A stretch of 23,614 bases of DNA from positions 69,023 through 92,636 of the forward strand of contig DGTQ01000017.1 of NCBI GenBank assembly GCA_002394365.1. The letters are read 5' to 3'. The notes under the pieces are model-generated. The model made no database searches. It was given only the letters and a program-made list of their open reading frames with translations, and was not told the DNA's origin. Below, in pieces: positions 7,193 through 15,359 of the stretch. Origin of the DNA: Prevotellaceae bacterium UBA4332. GTDB lineage: Bacteria > Bacteroidota > Bacteroidia > Bacteroidales > Bacteroidaceae. The position numbers and the translations under genes were made by a program. Numbering within the stretch: position 1 is the first letter of the stretch; each line of letters starts with the position of its first letter.

Positions 7193-8311
7193 TCAGTTGA
7201 GTTCTGTTATTTCGTCTATTTTATTATAGCCCAGTTGGATTATTCTTTCGCGTCTCGACTGTAATTGTTCATCTGAAATGCTGTCAGGCATAATCCTATC
7301 AATTGCATCCAGTATTTCTTCTGTTGTATTAGCCTTTACACACAAAGGCTCTAAGTCAGTACCATAAAGCATATCATCATTCGCTATGACATAGCCACAT
7401 CCCTTGTATAGTGAAGTGAGCAATTTCAGCTTAACTCCCGTATGCTGGAATGTTATCAGCAAATTCACATGGGCAGAAGCAATCAGTTCGTCCATCTGTT
7501 GTTTGGAAGGATTAGCCAGAAGCCTTACATTGGGTAGCTTTGCAACCTCTCTATCAAGGGTTTTCGATGGGTTCAAACCTGCAATTACCATATCATACTT
7601 GACATGAGGGGCTATCTCTGAAATCAGAAACTGCGCCACTCGAATATTTTCCGCAATAGACAAGTTGCCATGATATAACAAGAACGGGCGGATTTCATCT
7701 ACATTGCTTACAGGGGTGGCATCGAAAAAACAGTTCATTAGCCTGACATCCTTGTCTGGATAACGCTGACATAGCTGTGCTTTATCTGCAGCTGATATAG
7801 GCAAGATGCGATTAGCATGTTTTAGGACTTTCTCATAGCGTTCTAATTTCCATGCCTCAATTCTGAAAAACAACGATTTCCATGACCATGGATTGTATGA
7901 TGCCAATTTGCGGTAAAACTCATGCTCTATATTGTGCATACGCACTATCTTTATCCTATTGCGTAATGATGGGTGCTGAAGATAATAACAGGTATGCAAC
8001 CCTTCAAAAAGGATTGGAGAATCGTCATAGCACAAATTCTTCAGTAATTCCTTATTCCCCCTGCTTTTTACCATGTATGGCAATAAAGACATCTGATTTG
8101 CAAAACCTACATGACGCTTGTAATAATAAATTTTTGACGCATATTTCGTGAGTTCTTCTTGTTCTATGTTTTCACCATACAGAAAAACATGGAGGATTAG
8201 TTTTACACCTGCTTCATGAAGAGTTTTTATCTTGTAAAACATCTCTACTGCCCCTCCATACACTGGAGGATATGGCTGAGCTAAACAAACGATATGCAGA
8301 TTTTTTATCAT
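7193..8311 (-). CDS. GT4-type glycosyltransferase
   Basis: The protein has 372 aa from the ATG at 8311, which follows the upstream stop by 8 nt. The longer frame to 8410 would lie inside the preceding gene and adds 33 residues not resembling a GT-B start. Visible GT-B features are the N-terminal IVCLAQPYPPVYGGAVEMFYKI, an RMHNIEHEFYRKLA middle strand and helix, a YHGNLSIAENIRVAQFLI start of the C-terminal domain, and the late GVKLKLLTSLYKGCGYVIAND helix. The canonical E-x7-E is not obvious, being replaced by this GVKLKLL..Y stretch as in a subset of mannosyl- or rhamnosyl-type transferases. It lies in the operon between an acyltransferase and another GT4 gene. Donor and acceptor are unknown. 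Confidence 0.75.
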   Translation of the reverse strand: MIKNLHIVCLAQPYPPVYGGAVEMFYKIKTLHEAGVKLILHVFLYGENIEQEELTKYASKIYYYKRHVGFANQMSLLPYMVKSRGNKELLKNLCYDDSPILFEGLHTCYYLQHPSLRNRIKIVRMHNIEHEFYRKLASYNPWSWKSLFFRIEAWKLERYEKVLKHANRILPISAADKAQLCQRYPDKDVRLMNCFFDATPVSNVDEIRPFLLYHGNLSIAENIRVAQFLISEIAPHVKYDMVIAGLNPSKTLDREVAKLPNVRLLANPSKQQMDELIASAHVNLLITFQHTGVKLKLLTSLYKGCGYVIANDDMLYGTDLEPLCVKANTTEEILDAIDRIMPDSISDEQLQSRRERIIQLGYNKIDEITELN

Positions 8312-8319
8312 AATATCTG

Positions 8320-9357
8320 TTATTTTGCCATATTCATCAATGGCTTTTCTATTAAGTACCATGACATACATGCTAACACTGACGTGACAGTCAAAGAAAC
8401 AACGAAGCACGCTGTCAGGCTATAGTCTGCCAAACCATAGTGTATAAGTATTTGTATTATGGGGAAATGATATAGATACAATCCGTAGGTTATATTATCG
8501 TATTTACGAAAAACATTTAACGGTTTAAGGTTATATGCTGCACCCACCAACACGGTTGGAAAACATATAGGTTCTATTGATGTACATATTTCTGATATAT
8601 ATGATACCTCTATCGAATAAACTGGTATCAGCGACAATATGGCAAAGGGCACTATATACCTTTGCCACTTACAGAATACATCAAAATATAGTAGCAATAT
8701 CATTCCTGTCAGGAAATACATAAAGTACTGTGTCTGAACATTTACGTGGTTATAAGCCAACACACACACTGCTATAGTCAGCCCACATAGTATGTTGCGC
8801 TTAGTACTGTCCTTCATCAGCCATATCAGCAGGGGTACAAGGACGTAGAATATTACTTCCTGTTTCATAGACCACAGCGAACCATTCATTTGCGGCAATG
8901 GATTACCCTGAAATGTATTAGGGAGTTCTGGTTCAAGCCAATTGAGCATAGGAATATTTGCTAATAGATATTTCCATGTTTGAGGCGAGGAAAGGAATTC
9001 TCTTGTACTAAGGCTTGTAACATACCAACCTAACAAAAAACAGAACAAGATACATACCACGTATGCTGGAATAATCCTCACAAATCTCTTTATTGCGTAC
9101 GAACGAATATCATTATTTCTACGAAGAAAACTATACGTTACCAGAAAACCTGTAATGGTAAAGAATGCCTTTACCCTCATACTACCTGTGATAAACCACA
9201 TCTGAGGTATATCTATCAAGGTACAGAAGTGGGCTATTATCAGGGATATTGCAAACAGATAGCGCATGAAGTCAAAACAGTTATCTTGTCTTACCCTTTG
9301 AACTATATTATCTGTCAATATTTCCACACTATCAACTATTTTCTGTCCTGATTCCAA
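8320..9357 (-). CDS. OafA-like membrane acyltransferase (acyltransferase_3)
   Basis: The protein is about 345 aa with roughly ten hydrophobic helices. The first domain helix FDFMRYLFAISLIIAHF carries the conserved R and H of the family. It is followed by FFTITGFLVTYSF, SYAIKRFVRIIPAYVV, NGSLWSMKQEVIFYVLVP (the W..E motif) and the final YGLYLYHFPIIQIL and LIEKP elements. Such enzymes O-acylate glycans at the membrane. No ATG lies ahead of the domain: the farthest start is TTG at 9357, directly after the porZ stop, with alternatives GTG at 9327 and TTG at 9318. ATG at 9267 would cut into the domain. Unlike the interrupted homologue at 809-1753 it is intact. Confidence 0.82.
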   Translation of the reverse strand: MESGQKIVDSVEILTDNIVQRVRQDNCFDFMRYLFAISLIIAHFCTLIDIPQMWFITGSMRVKAFFTITGFLVTYSFLRRNNDIRSYAIKRFVRIIPAYVVCILFCFLLGWYVTSLSTREFLSSPQTWKYLLANIPMLNWLEPELPNTFQGNPLPQMNGSLWSMKQEVIFYVLVPLLIWLMKDSTKRNILCGLTIAVCVLAYNHVNVQTQYFMYFLTGMILLLYFDVFCKWQRYIVPFAILSLIPVYSIEVSYISEICTSIEPICFPTVLVGAAYNLKPLNVFRKYDNITYGLYLYHFPIIQILIHYGLADYSLTACFVVSLTVTSVLACMSWYLIEKPLMNMAK

Positions 9358-9359
9358 GT

Positions 9360-11366
9360 TTATCTTATCACAGCAATCTTGGTAACGCAGCCACTCTCGC
9401 CCTCATTAGTAGCTACCATCACGTTATAGACTCCTGATGCAACTCGCTTACCATCCCTGTCACATCCATTCCATGAGTATGATCCGCCACTACATATTCC
9501 CTTGTGTACTACAAACCCAGAAGTACTGGTTATGGTTATGGTACAGCCATCCTGCAAACCTACTATTGCTATATTTCCTGTGAAGTTTGGCTCTACGGGG
9601 TTAGGATATGCATACACATTATCAGTATTTAAGTCTCCGTATGTTTCCGTCACATCAGACTGATAGGAACAAAGTCCCGCATCCGTAGCTATCCATACTT
9701 TTCCTGTTTTTTCATCCGCATAGATATCGTATATAACGTCTGATGGGAGTTTGCTATTTGCCATTGTGAGATGTTCTATCTGCGTATTATTGTCGCTGCT
9801 TATAAGATATACGCCTGAACTTGATGTACCAACCCACTTTCTATTTCCTGCATCTATTCTTATACACCTCGTTGCTACACCTGTCAAGAGATAATCAGCC
9901 AAACCAGAGCCATCATTTCTGTTTACCTTATGCTGGATAAAGACCGAATTGCCTTTAGCCATATCACTCTTCGACCAATAGAAAGGTCCACTATGAGAAG
10001 CTATCCATAGGTTGCCGTCTTGGTCTTCTGCCAAACCATATAAATAAGCAGGATCTATATTGGAGCCGTCTTCATTTATGAAAGTCGTGATACCGTTAAG
10101 CCTATCTTCTTTTATGTTGTAATAATATAAGACGGGATGTCGGTATTGTGAATTAACCATAAACATATAACCGTTTGATGGACTTATAAACGTACCTTGT
10201 ATATCTATGGTGGTCTGTCTATTAAAAGAATAGTCAGAATGGGGGAAGTTTACAGATTCATCACTGCTATTAAAACGTACAAGGAAGTTATCACACCAAC
10301 CATTCATTGCCCACAGATTATTGCTATTATCATAAACCATTGACGTAACATTTGAACGAGTTACATCAACATTATATACAGCCGATAGTGCACTATTAGT
10401 GCTGTTATATGCTGCCACAGGCTTATAGTTGCGATATTCGTATAGTCCTGAACCTGCACCTACATAAAAATGATTCTTGTCTTTCGGATCAAAAGCCATA
10501 CAGTTTGCTGCTATATAATTATAGCCTGTCATTGTGCCAGGGTCCTCAAGTTTTGTCCATGTGCTACCATCATAATACTGCACAAAACCTGGTCTTTTCG
10601 TTTGTTCTGCTGACATACCTGCCGCAAAGGCTCCAGCAGTTACAAACATCTTGTCGTCATGCTTGTAAATTCTCCAACAATTACTTGATAGTGGACCTTC
10701 AGGTCTTACTCCTGTGGATGCTGGCACTAAATCACCATCTTGCTCAACATACTTTGTGAGTTTGCCTTCTGCATCAGCACCCCACCAACACTTATTTGTC
10801 GCATCATAGCTTACGACACCATAAGGACCATCCTTGGTAATAGTGCTGCCAGAAGCAGAAGACATACCTGGCACTTCATCCTCAAGACCATAAGTCTTTA
10901 TTATATATTCATCCTTAGCATCAATCTTGAGAATACCCATCGCCGTGGTAAGAAAAACGTATTGTCCACTGACAGCAACACTCTTGACGGTTTTGTCTTT
11001 TAGTGAAGACGCATTCTTCAGTCCAGAGATAGACGAAATTTTATCTCGGGTAGAAAGGAAGTCTATTACGTAATTAGAATAAACGACAAACAACTTGTTC
11101 ACAGCCTTTACCCATATCATGTGAGTAATTTTGCGACCATTCAAGGCTGGCTCAGTCGTAATGTTATACTCTCTTATCTCTGTAGTCTTTACATTATAGG
11201 AATACAAGTTGCCATCAGCAACAACAAACACTTTGTTTCCCGTCGGTTCTACACTATTTATGGTTGAATATGACTGGTACAGTTTCCATGTGCCCACAGC
11301 ATCTGCCATTGCCACTGACAATGTTGCAAACAATGCAACTATAAATATGAGAAGTCTCTTGACCAT
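9360..11366 (-). CDS. porZ: PorZ-like type IX secretion protein (beta-propellers plus C-terminal sorting-type domain)
   Basis: The protein has 668 aa. A signal peptide (MVKRLLIFIVALFATLSVAMA) is followed by GTWKLYQSYSTINSVEPTGNKVFVVADGNLYSYN, the typical PorZ start. It then carries repeated propeller strands of the type LWAMNGWCDNFLVRF, GNLWIASHSGPFYW, RKWVGTSSSGVYLIS and GKVWIATDAGLCSY, and from residue about 584 a C-terminal domain opening with VYAYPNPVEP and including WNGCDRDGKRVASGVYNV. In Porphyromonas gingivalis, PorZ is a surface component of the T9SS attachment complex that binds anionic LPS. Here the gene sits in an operon with glycosyltransferases and an acyltransferase, 6 nt after a GT2 and 2 nt before the acyltransferase. 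Alternative reading: a generic propeller protein with a T9SS sorting domain. Confidence 0.7.
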   Translation of the reverse strand: MVKRLLIFIVALFATLSVAMADAVGTWKLYQSYSTINSVEPTGNKVFVVADGNLYSYNVKTTEIREYNITTEPALNGRKITHMIWVKAVNKLFVVYSNYVIDFLSTRDKISSISGLKNASSLKDKTVKSVAVSGQYVFLTTAMGILKIDAKDEYIIKTYGLEDEVPGMSSASGSTITKDGPYGVVSYDATNKCWWGADAEGKLTKYVEQDGDLVPASTGVRPEGPLSSNCWRIYKHDDKMFVTAGAFAAGMSAEQTKRPGFVQYYDGSTWTKLEDPGTMTGYNYIAANCMAFDPKDKNHFYVGAGSGLYEYRNYKPVAAYNSTNSALSAVYNVDVTRSNVTSMVYDNSNNLWAMNGWCDNFLVRFNSSDESVNFPHSDYSFNRQTTIDIQGTFISPSNGYMFMVNSQYRHPVLYYYNIKEDRLNGITTFINEDGSNIDPAYLYGLAEDQDGNLWIASHSGPFYWSKSDMAKGNSVFIQHKVNRNDGSGLADYLLTGVATRCIRIDAGNRKWVGTSSSGVYLISSDNNTQIEHLTMANSKLPSDVIYDIYADEKTGKVWIATDAGLCSYQSDVTETYGDLNTDNVYAYPNPVEPNFTGNIAIVGLQDGCTITITSTSGFVVHKGICSGGSYSWNGCDRDGKRVASGVYNVMVATNEGESGCVTKIAVIR

Positions 11367-11372
11367 AATTAA

Positions 11373-12242
11373 CTAAAGTGTACCTCCTATTTTGTTCATC
11401 ACTTCGTTATTTATATCTGTGCGTTCTTCATCACGCCACCATCCCCATTTGTTAAAATACATAATGATGTTAACCACATGTATTTGCCATAATCTTAAAC
11501 TTTTTCTTGATCCACGAGTAAACGTATGATATATTGTCGCCAACGGATAATACAAAGTTTTATATTTTTGATGCATTCTCCTTGTCATGTCTATATCTTC
11601 TGCATACATGAAGAAATGCTCATCAAAAAAGCCGACATCTTCCACCGCAGACATTCTGAAGAACATAAAGCACCCTGAAAGATATGGCACATTCATTATC
11701 TTTGTAAAACCTGATTGACTGAGTTCGTATTTCGCATTTCTTCTTTTTATCAAGAAATTTGGAAAACAAAACCTCCCTATGATATCCAACGGCGTAGGCA
11801 ATAACTTGGCGAGCCTCTGTATCTGTCCGTTAGGATACATAACTTTAGGCATCATCTGTCCCACCTCCTCGTGCTCATCCATATAGCTTATAAGCGCTGG
11901 TATCACCTCTGGACCAAACCACACATCGGGGTTCACTACCAAATGATATTTACTTCCAAGTTTTTGTGCCTCCTTCAGAGCTACATTATGTCCACCGCCA
12001 TAACCGTTGTTCTCGTGAGGCAGATATATCAGTTTAAAACCCTTTTCTGCCTTCTGTTTCAACTCGGGCTCACCCTTTAGTACACGTTCGGCAAACTCCT
12101 GCAATTCCTGTTTCAGGTCAAGCATATCGTCTGAGTGGTCTATCACATACACTATATCTACTGGCGAAGCGAAGAGGCTTCTCAGCACAGGCTCGAAATC
12201 GAGCAAATGGTGATTATATGTTACGACGGAAGCAGTTGTCAT
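11373..12242 (-). CDS. Family 2 glycosyltransferase, rhamnosyltransferase (WbbL)-like
   Basis: The protein has 289 aa from the ATG at 12242; a GTG one codon earlier is also possible. Motifs: ASVVTYNHHLLDFEPVLRSL, NNGYGGGHNVALKEA, the donor and metal motif NPDVWF at 104-109, YLSGCFMFFRMSAVEDVGFFDEHFFMYAEDIDMTRRM and a late YHTFTRGSRKS. These are the hallmarks of WbbL/RfbF-type rhamnosyl or galactofuranosyl transferases. It probably adds a sugar to a lipid-linked O-unit or core at the cytoplasmic membrane face. It ends 6 nt before porZ and starts 35 nt after the Fur-family gene, so it belongs to the same transcription unit. The exact sugar is inference. Confidence 0.85.
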   Translation of the reverse strand: MTTASVVTYNHHLLDFEPVLRSLFASPVDIVYVIDHSDDMLDLKQELQEFAERVLKGEPELKQKAEKGFKLIYLPHENNGYGGGHNVALKEAQKLGSKYHLVVNPDVWFGPEVIPALISYMDEHEEVGQMMPKVMYPNGQIQRLAKLLPTPLDIIGRFCFPNFLIKRRNAKYELSQSGFTKIMNVPYLSGCFMFFRMSAVEDVGFFDEHFFMYAEDIDMTRRMHQKYKTLYYPLATIYHTFTRGSRKSLRLWQIHVVNIIMYFNKWGWWRDEERTDINNEVMNKIGGTL

Positions 12243-12277
12243 CACTAAAGTAACGGCATAGGTGTTATTTTATTGCT

Positions 12278-12682
12278 TTATTTGGCGCATTTGCTACAAA
12301 TACCCTTAACCACGTATTCTACGTCCTCCATCATAAACCCGTCGGGCAGTTCTACCATAGGAATGCGATAATCCTCCAAACAATATGTCTGTCCGCATCT
12401 TGTGCAGGTAAAATGTATGTGATTAAGGTGATGCCCCTCTTCACATCTGCACACACAATACTTTTGCTGGCCCAAGCCATCGTCTATCGTATGGAGCAAG
12501 TGGTGCTCAGCAAAAAGTCTCAGGGCACGAAAGATACTACTTCTGTCCATGTGGGGCATCCATTGCTCCATATCATGCAGGGTAAACGTTTCTGTTTGCT
12601 GTCGTGCCTTATCCCACACCAATGTTCTTACTGCTGTGGGTTTTACACCGTGCATCTCCAAGTATGTTTCTGCTTCTTTCAT
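12278..12682 (-). CDS. Fur-family metal-responsive regulator
   Basis: The 134-aa protein has a winged-helix half (KPTAVRTLVWDKARQ, then HDMEQWMPHMDRSSIFRALRLFAEHHLLHTI). The dimerisation half has the metal-site segment HHLNHIHFTCTRCGQTYCLED and a C-terminal CSKC. The two CxxC pairs (CTRC and CSKC) form the structural zinc site of Fur, Zur and PerR proteins. Which metal it senses is not decided by these residues; the form resembles the short Fur/Zur-like proteins common in Bacteroidales. It is read from a -7 box at 12749 and is followed at 35 nt by the GT2-porZ-acyltransferase-GT-GT genes, so it may be co-transcribed with envelope genes. It is divergent from surE. Confidence 0.88.
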   Translation of the reverse strand: MKEAETYLEMHGVKPTAVRTLVWDKARQQTETFTLHDMEQWMPHMDRSSIFRALRLFAEHHLLHTIDDGLGQQKYCVCRCEEGHHLNHIHFTCTRCGQTYCLEDYRIPMVELPDGFMMEDVEYVVKGICSKCAK

Positions 12683-12741
12683 CTTTGTTTTATTCCTTAC
12701 TTCGAGAAAAAACTCTCAAGCTCTCCAACGGAACCTGTCTG

Positions 12742-12749
12742 CAAAGGTA
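12742..12749 (-). promoter_or_regulatory. Bacteroidetes -7 box (TACCTTTG) for the Fur-family gene
   Basis: The reverse strand reads TACCTTTGC about 60 nt before the start codon at 12682. No convincing -33 TTTG is seen. It is the only good promoter candidate for the 12682-6180 unit. Confidence 0.55.
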
Positions 12750-12780
12750 GTAAAAAATTCATGATTAATGATTTTTTTAA

Positions 12781-12801
12781 GTTACAAGTTACAAGTTATG
12801 G
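12781..12801. repeat. Short 7-mer tandem repeat (GTTACAA)
   Basis: Two exact GTTACAA units plus a third degenerate one (gttatgg) lie between the divergent fur and surE promoters. They are outside both promoter cores. Confidence 0.6.
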
Positions 12802-12844
12802 GGTATATTAATAAATAGTCTTGCTCGTTTCAATATTTTTTTTG

Positions 12845-12852
12845 TAATTTTG
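12845..12852 (+). promoter_or_regulatory. Bacteroidetes -7 box (TAATTTTG) for surE-lpxB
   Basis: TAATTTTG matches TAnnTTTG and ends 5 nt before the surE ATG at 12858. A TTG at 12821-12823 sits 21 nt upstream as a -33 candidate. The transcript would be nearly leaderless. Confidence 0.6.
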
Positions 12853-12857
12853 CAACT

Positions 12858-13631
12858 ATGAACAACAATAAGCCACTAATTCTTATATCCAACGATGACG
12901 GCTATCATGCCAAGGGCATCAATTATCTCATGAACCTCCTCAACGGAATAGGAGATATTATCGTGTGCGCTCCAGAGAGTGTGCGTTCAGGTTTTTCACG
13001 AGCTTTCAGCACCACTACCCTATCCTTGAAACATCGTAAACACGTGGAAGGAAAGAATAACACTTCTATTGATGTATGGAGTTGCAGTGGCACTCCTGTT
13101 GATTGTCTCAAGATAGCTTATGCTAAAGTTTGTCCTCGCAAGCCTGACCTTGTGCTGAGTGGTATAAACCATGGGGATAACGCCAGCACCAATCTTCATT
13201 ATAGTGGCACTGTAGGGGTTGCAGTAGAGGGTTCTATGAAGAGGATTCCCTCCATTGCATTCTCTTTGTGCAACTATGACGATGATGCAGATTTTTCTGC
13301 TATGTCTTCCCTCGTACTTAACCTTGTGGAGGAAATTCTTGAGAAAGGATTACCACTTTATACATGCCTTAATGTCAACGTTCCGAAGGAATGGAACGGT
13401 GAAGTGAAATACTGTCGTATGGCATACGGTCATTGGCGCAACGAGGTTGACGAGCGTAAGCACCCAGGCAATGGTAAACCTTACTATTGGATGACTGGCT
13501 ACTACCAGAATGACGAACCTGACGCAGAGGATACAGACGCCTTTGCTATTGCCCACGGCTATGCTTCTATCACTCCTCTCACTGCTGATGCAACAGACTA
13601 CAAATTCCTTGAACAACTCAAGAAATCATGA
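12858..13631 (+). CDS. surE: 5'/3'-nucleotidase SurE
   Basis: The 257-aa protein has the diagnostic N-terminus LILISNDDGYHAKGI (metal-binding D13 and D14), the APESVRSGFSRAF loop with S44, and the SGINHGDN motif with metal ligand N104. SurE is a cytoplasmic metal-dependent nucleoside monophosphate and polyphosphate phosphatase. Length and motif order are normal for the family. It overlaps lpxB by 4 nt (ATGA at 13628-13631), indicating translational coupling; I recognise a surE-lpxB pairing as common in this phylum. The ATG at 12858 is supported by the promoter just before it. Confidence 0.95.
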   Translation: MNNNKPLILISNDDGYHAKGINYLMNLLNGIGDIIVCAPESVRSGFSRAFSTTTLSLKHRKHVEGKNNTSIDVWSCSGTPVDCLKIAYAKVCPRKPDLVLSGINHGDNASTNLHYSGTVGVAVEGSMKRIPSIAFSLCNYDDDADFSAMSSLVLNLVEEILEKGLPLYTCLNVNVPKEWNGEVKYCRMAYGHWRNEVDERKHPGNGKPYYWMTGYYQNDEPDAEDTDAFAIAHGYASITPLTADATDYKFLEQLKKS

Positions 13632-14791
13632 AGTATTACCTTATAGCAGGTGAGGCAAGCGGAGACCTACATGCCTCTCACCTTATTGCATCACTCATCA
13701 AGGAAGACGCCGAAGCCCAGTTTAGGTTCTTCGGAGGCGACAATATGCAAAAAGCAGTTGGCACTCGAGGGGTTATGGTACAGCATTACAAAACGCTTGC
13801 CTACATGGGCTTCATACCTGTTTTACTTCATCTACCCACAATAATGCGTGGTATGAAACTATGTAAGGAGGACATACTCGCGTGGCAACCTGATTGCGTG
13901 ATTTTTGTGGACTATGCAGGCTTCAACCTGAAAGTGGCACAATTTCTGCGCCAACAAATCAGCAAAGGCTTTCTTCATTCCAAGCTCTATTATTTTATAG
14001 CACCAAAGATATGGGCATGGAAGGAGTATCGCATAAAGAACTTCAAACGTGACATTGACGAAATCTTCTCTATCCTTCCTTTTGAGAAAGATTTCTTTGA
14101 GGGCAAGCACCATTATCCTATACACTATGTGGGTAATCCTACTGCCGATGAGGTGAGGGAGTTCAAAGGTTCAAGAGTTCAAGAGTTCAAGAATTCAAGA
14201 GTTCAAGAGGCTTATATCCTTCTCCTCCCGGGTTCTCGTCGCCAGGAGATAAAGGATAATCTGCCTGCCATGCTTGAAGCAAGTGCTCCTTTCATGAAAA
14301 ACTTCTCTATCATCATAGGCGGAGCACCTGGCATAGAACCAGAATACTATACACCTTTCATAAAAAATAAAGAAGGAATAAAGATTGAGTTTGGCAAAAC
14401 CTATGACCTACTCCATTGTGCTACAGCAGCAATAGTTACGTCAGGCACTGCCACACTTGAAACAGCGTGTTTCAACGTTCCTCAAGTGGTATGCTACAAG
14501 ACTCCTGTACCAAAACTCATGCGTTGGGCATTCAATCATATTATAAAATGCAAATACATATCCCTTGTCAATCTTATTGCTGACAAGGAAGTTGTGCAAG
14601 AGTTATTTGCTGACCGTTTCTCCATTGAGAATATCAGAGAAGAATTGAGAAAGATTCTTCCTGGCTCACCAGAACGTGAAAAGATGCTTGCCGACTATAA
14701 ACTGGTGCACGAACGGCTTGGCGAGGAGTGTGCTCCAGATAATACTGCACGTATTATTGTTTCCCTGTTATCATCCTCACAAACAAATTAA
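13628..14791 (+). CDS. lpxB: Lipid-A-disaccharide synthase LpxB
   Basis: The 387-aa GT19 enzyme joins UDP-2,3-diacylglucosamine and lipid X to form the lipid A disaccharide at the inner membrane face. The sequence shows MKYYLIAGEASGDLHASHLI, RFFGGDNM, YKTLAYMGFIPVL, YFIAPKIWAWKEYRIKNFKRDIDEIFSILPFE, LLLPGSRRQEIKDNLPAML, and SGTATLETACFNVPQVVCYKTP near the end. All major LpxB motifs are present. Between VGNPTADEV and the LLLPGSR strand, residues about 179-194 are encoded by six tandem 8-mers (EFKGSRVQ-EFKNSRVQ), an extra low-complexity loop. The 3' end overlaps the opposite-strand DUF4230 gene by 38 nt. Confidence 0.95.
   Translation: MKYYLIAGEASGDLHASHLIASLIKEDAEAQFRFFGGDNMQKAVGTRGVMVQHYKTLAYMGFIPVLLHLPTIMRGMKLCKEDILAWQPDCVIFVDYAGFNLKVAQFLRQQISKGFLHSKLYYFIAPKIWAWKEYRIKNFKRDIDEIFSILPFEKDFFEGKHHYPIHYVGNPTADEVREFKGSRVQEFKNSRVQEAYILLLPGSRRQEIKDNLPAMLEASAPFMKNFSIIIGGAPGIEPEYYTPFIKNKEGIKIEFGKTYDLLHCATAAIVTSGTATLETACFNVPQVVCYKTPVPKLMRWAFNHIIKCKYISLVNLIADKEVVQELFADRFSIENIREELRKILPGSPEREKMLADYKLVHERLGEECAPDNTARIIVSLLSSSQTN
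14162..14209 (+). repeat. 8-mer tandem repeat (TTCAAGAG), 6 copies, inside lpxB
   Basis: Units are ttcaaagg, ttcaagag, ttcaagag, ttcaagaa, ttcaagag, ttcaagag: 48 nt, which keeps the frame. The peptide is a repeated FK-x-SRVQE of low complexity at a surface-loop position. Confidence 0.9.
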
Positions 14792-15359
14792 CCTGCCTTT
14801 CAGCATTCTTTTGGGCTAAATCCATGTTCTGTTTGGTGAGACAACGCTCGCGCATCTTCCTTTTCGCTCTGTCTGCCATAGCTTTACGGTCAGCATTACT
14901 CCACTTACCTTTTTCAAAGAACGACTTCGTTCGAGCCTCATCAAGGAAATTCTCGTCCAAGAGTTGCACTGGAGGCAAATCTATCTTTATGGAGTCTCCC
15001 TCTCTTTCTATCCAGTTTTCGTCGCATTGGCTAAAGTCTATGCCTATACGCAATGTGCCGTAGTATATCCTTACCAATTCATCATCAGAGAAGAAACCTG
15101 TGCGAACTGTGTCCACCAGTTCCTCATCACTTATAGCGAGAAACTCCCACTGGCCTATTTCCTTCATCTGTTCCACTATTGTCGGAGTATTGTCTATCTT
15201 GTCACTGAAGCCAAGTTTTACGCTATCATCCTTCATGTTGTATCCTATCCAGACGATAGCCGCGATAATAGCGAGAACACATATTGCCACCAACGTCACG
15301 GAGAGGCGATTCATGGCATTGTTCATCTTCAAGAATTTTCTTCCTAATCCAGTATCCAT
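14754..15359 (-). CDS. DUF4230-type membrane-anchored protein
   Basis: The protein has 201 aa from ATG 15359, or 190 aa from ATG 15326, which lies past the upstream stop codon and may be the true start. A single N-terminal membrane segment (LSVTLVAICVLAIIAAIVWIGY) is followed by TPTIVEQMKEIGQWEFLAISDEELVDT, YYGTLRIGIDFSQ, GDSIKIDLPPVQLLDENFLDEARTKSFFEKGKW and a basic coiled C-terminal helix. The order matches DUF4230 proteins, whose function is unknown; the domain probably lies on the periplasmic side. It overlaps or abuts a second DUF4230 gene upstream, suggesting paired products. Its end overlaps lpxB by 38 nt on the other strand. Confidence 0.75.
   Translation of the reverse strand: MDTGLGRKFLKMNNAMNRLSVTLVAICVLAIIAAIVWIGYNMKDDSVKLGFSDKIDNTPTIVEQMKEIGQWEFLAISDEELVDTVRTGFFSDDELVRIYYGTLRIGIDFSQCDENWIEREGDSIKIDLPPVQLLDENFLDEARTKSFFEKGKWSNADRKAMADRAKRKMRERCLTKQNMDLAQKNAERQVNLFVRMITGKQ

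Noticed and set aside
7193..8410. Longer start at 8410 for the GT4-type gene
   Set aside because: The extra 33 codons lie inside the acyltransferase gene and do not look like a GT-B N-terminus; ATG 8311 follows the stop closely.
12413..12811. A 132-codon open frame opposite the Fur-family gene
   Set aside because: It is a shadow of a well-recognised regulator, of low complexity and without family resemblance.
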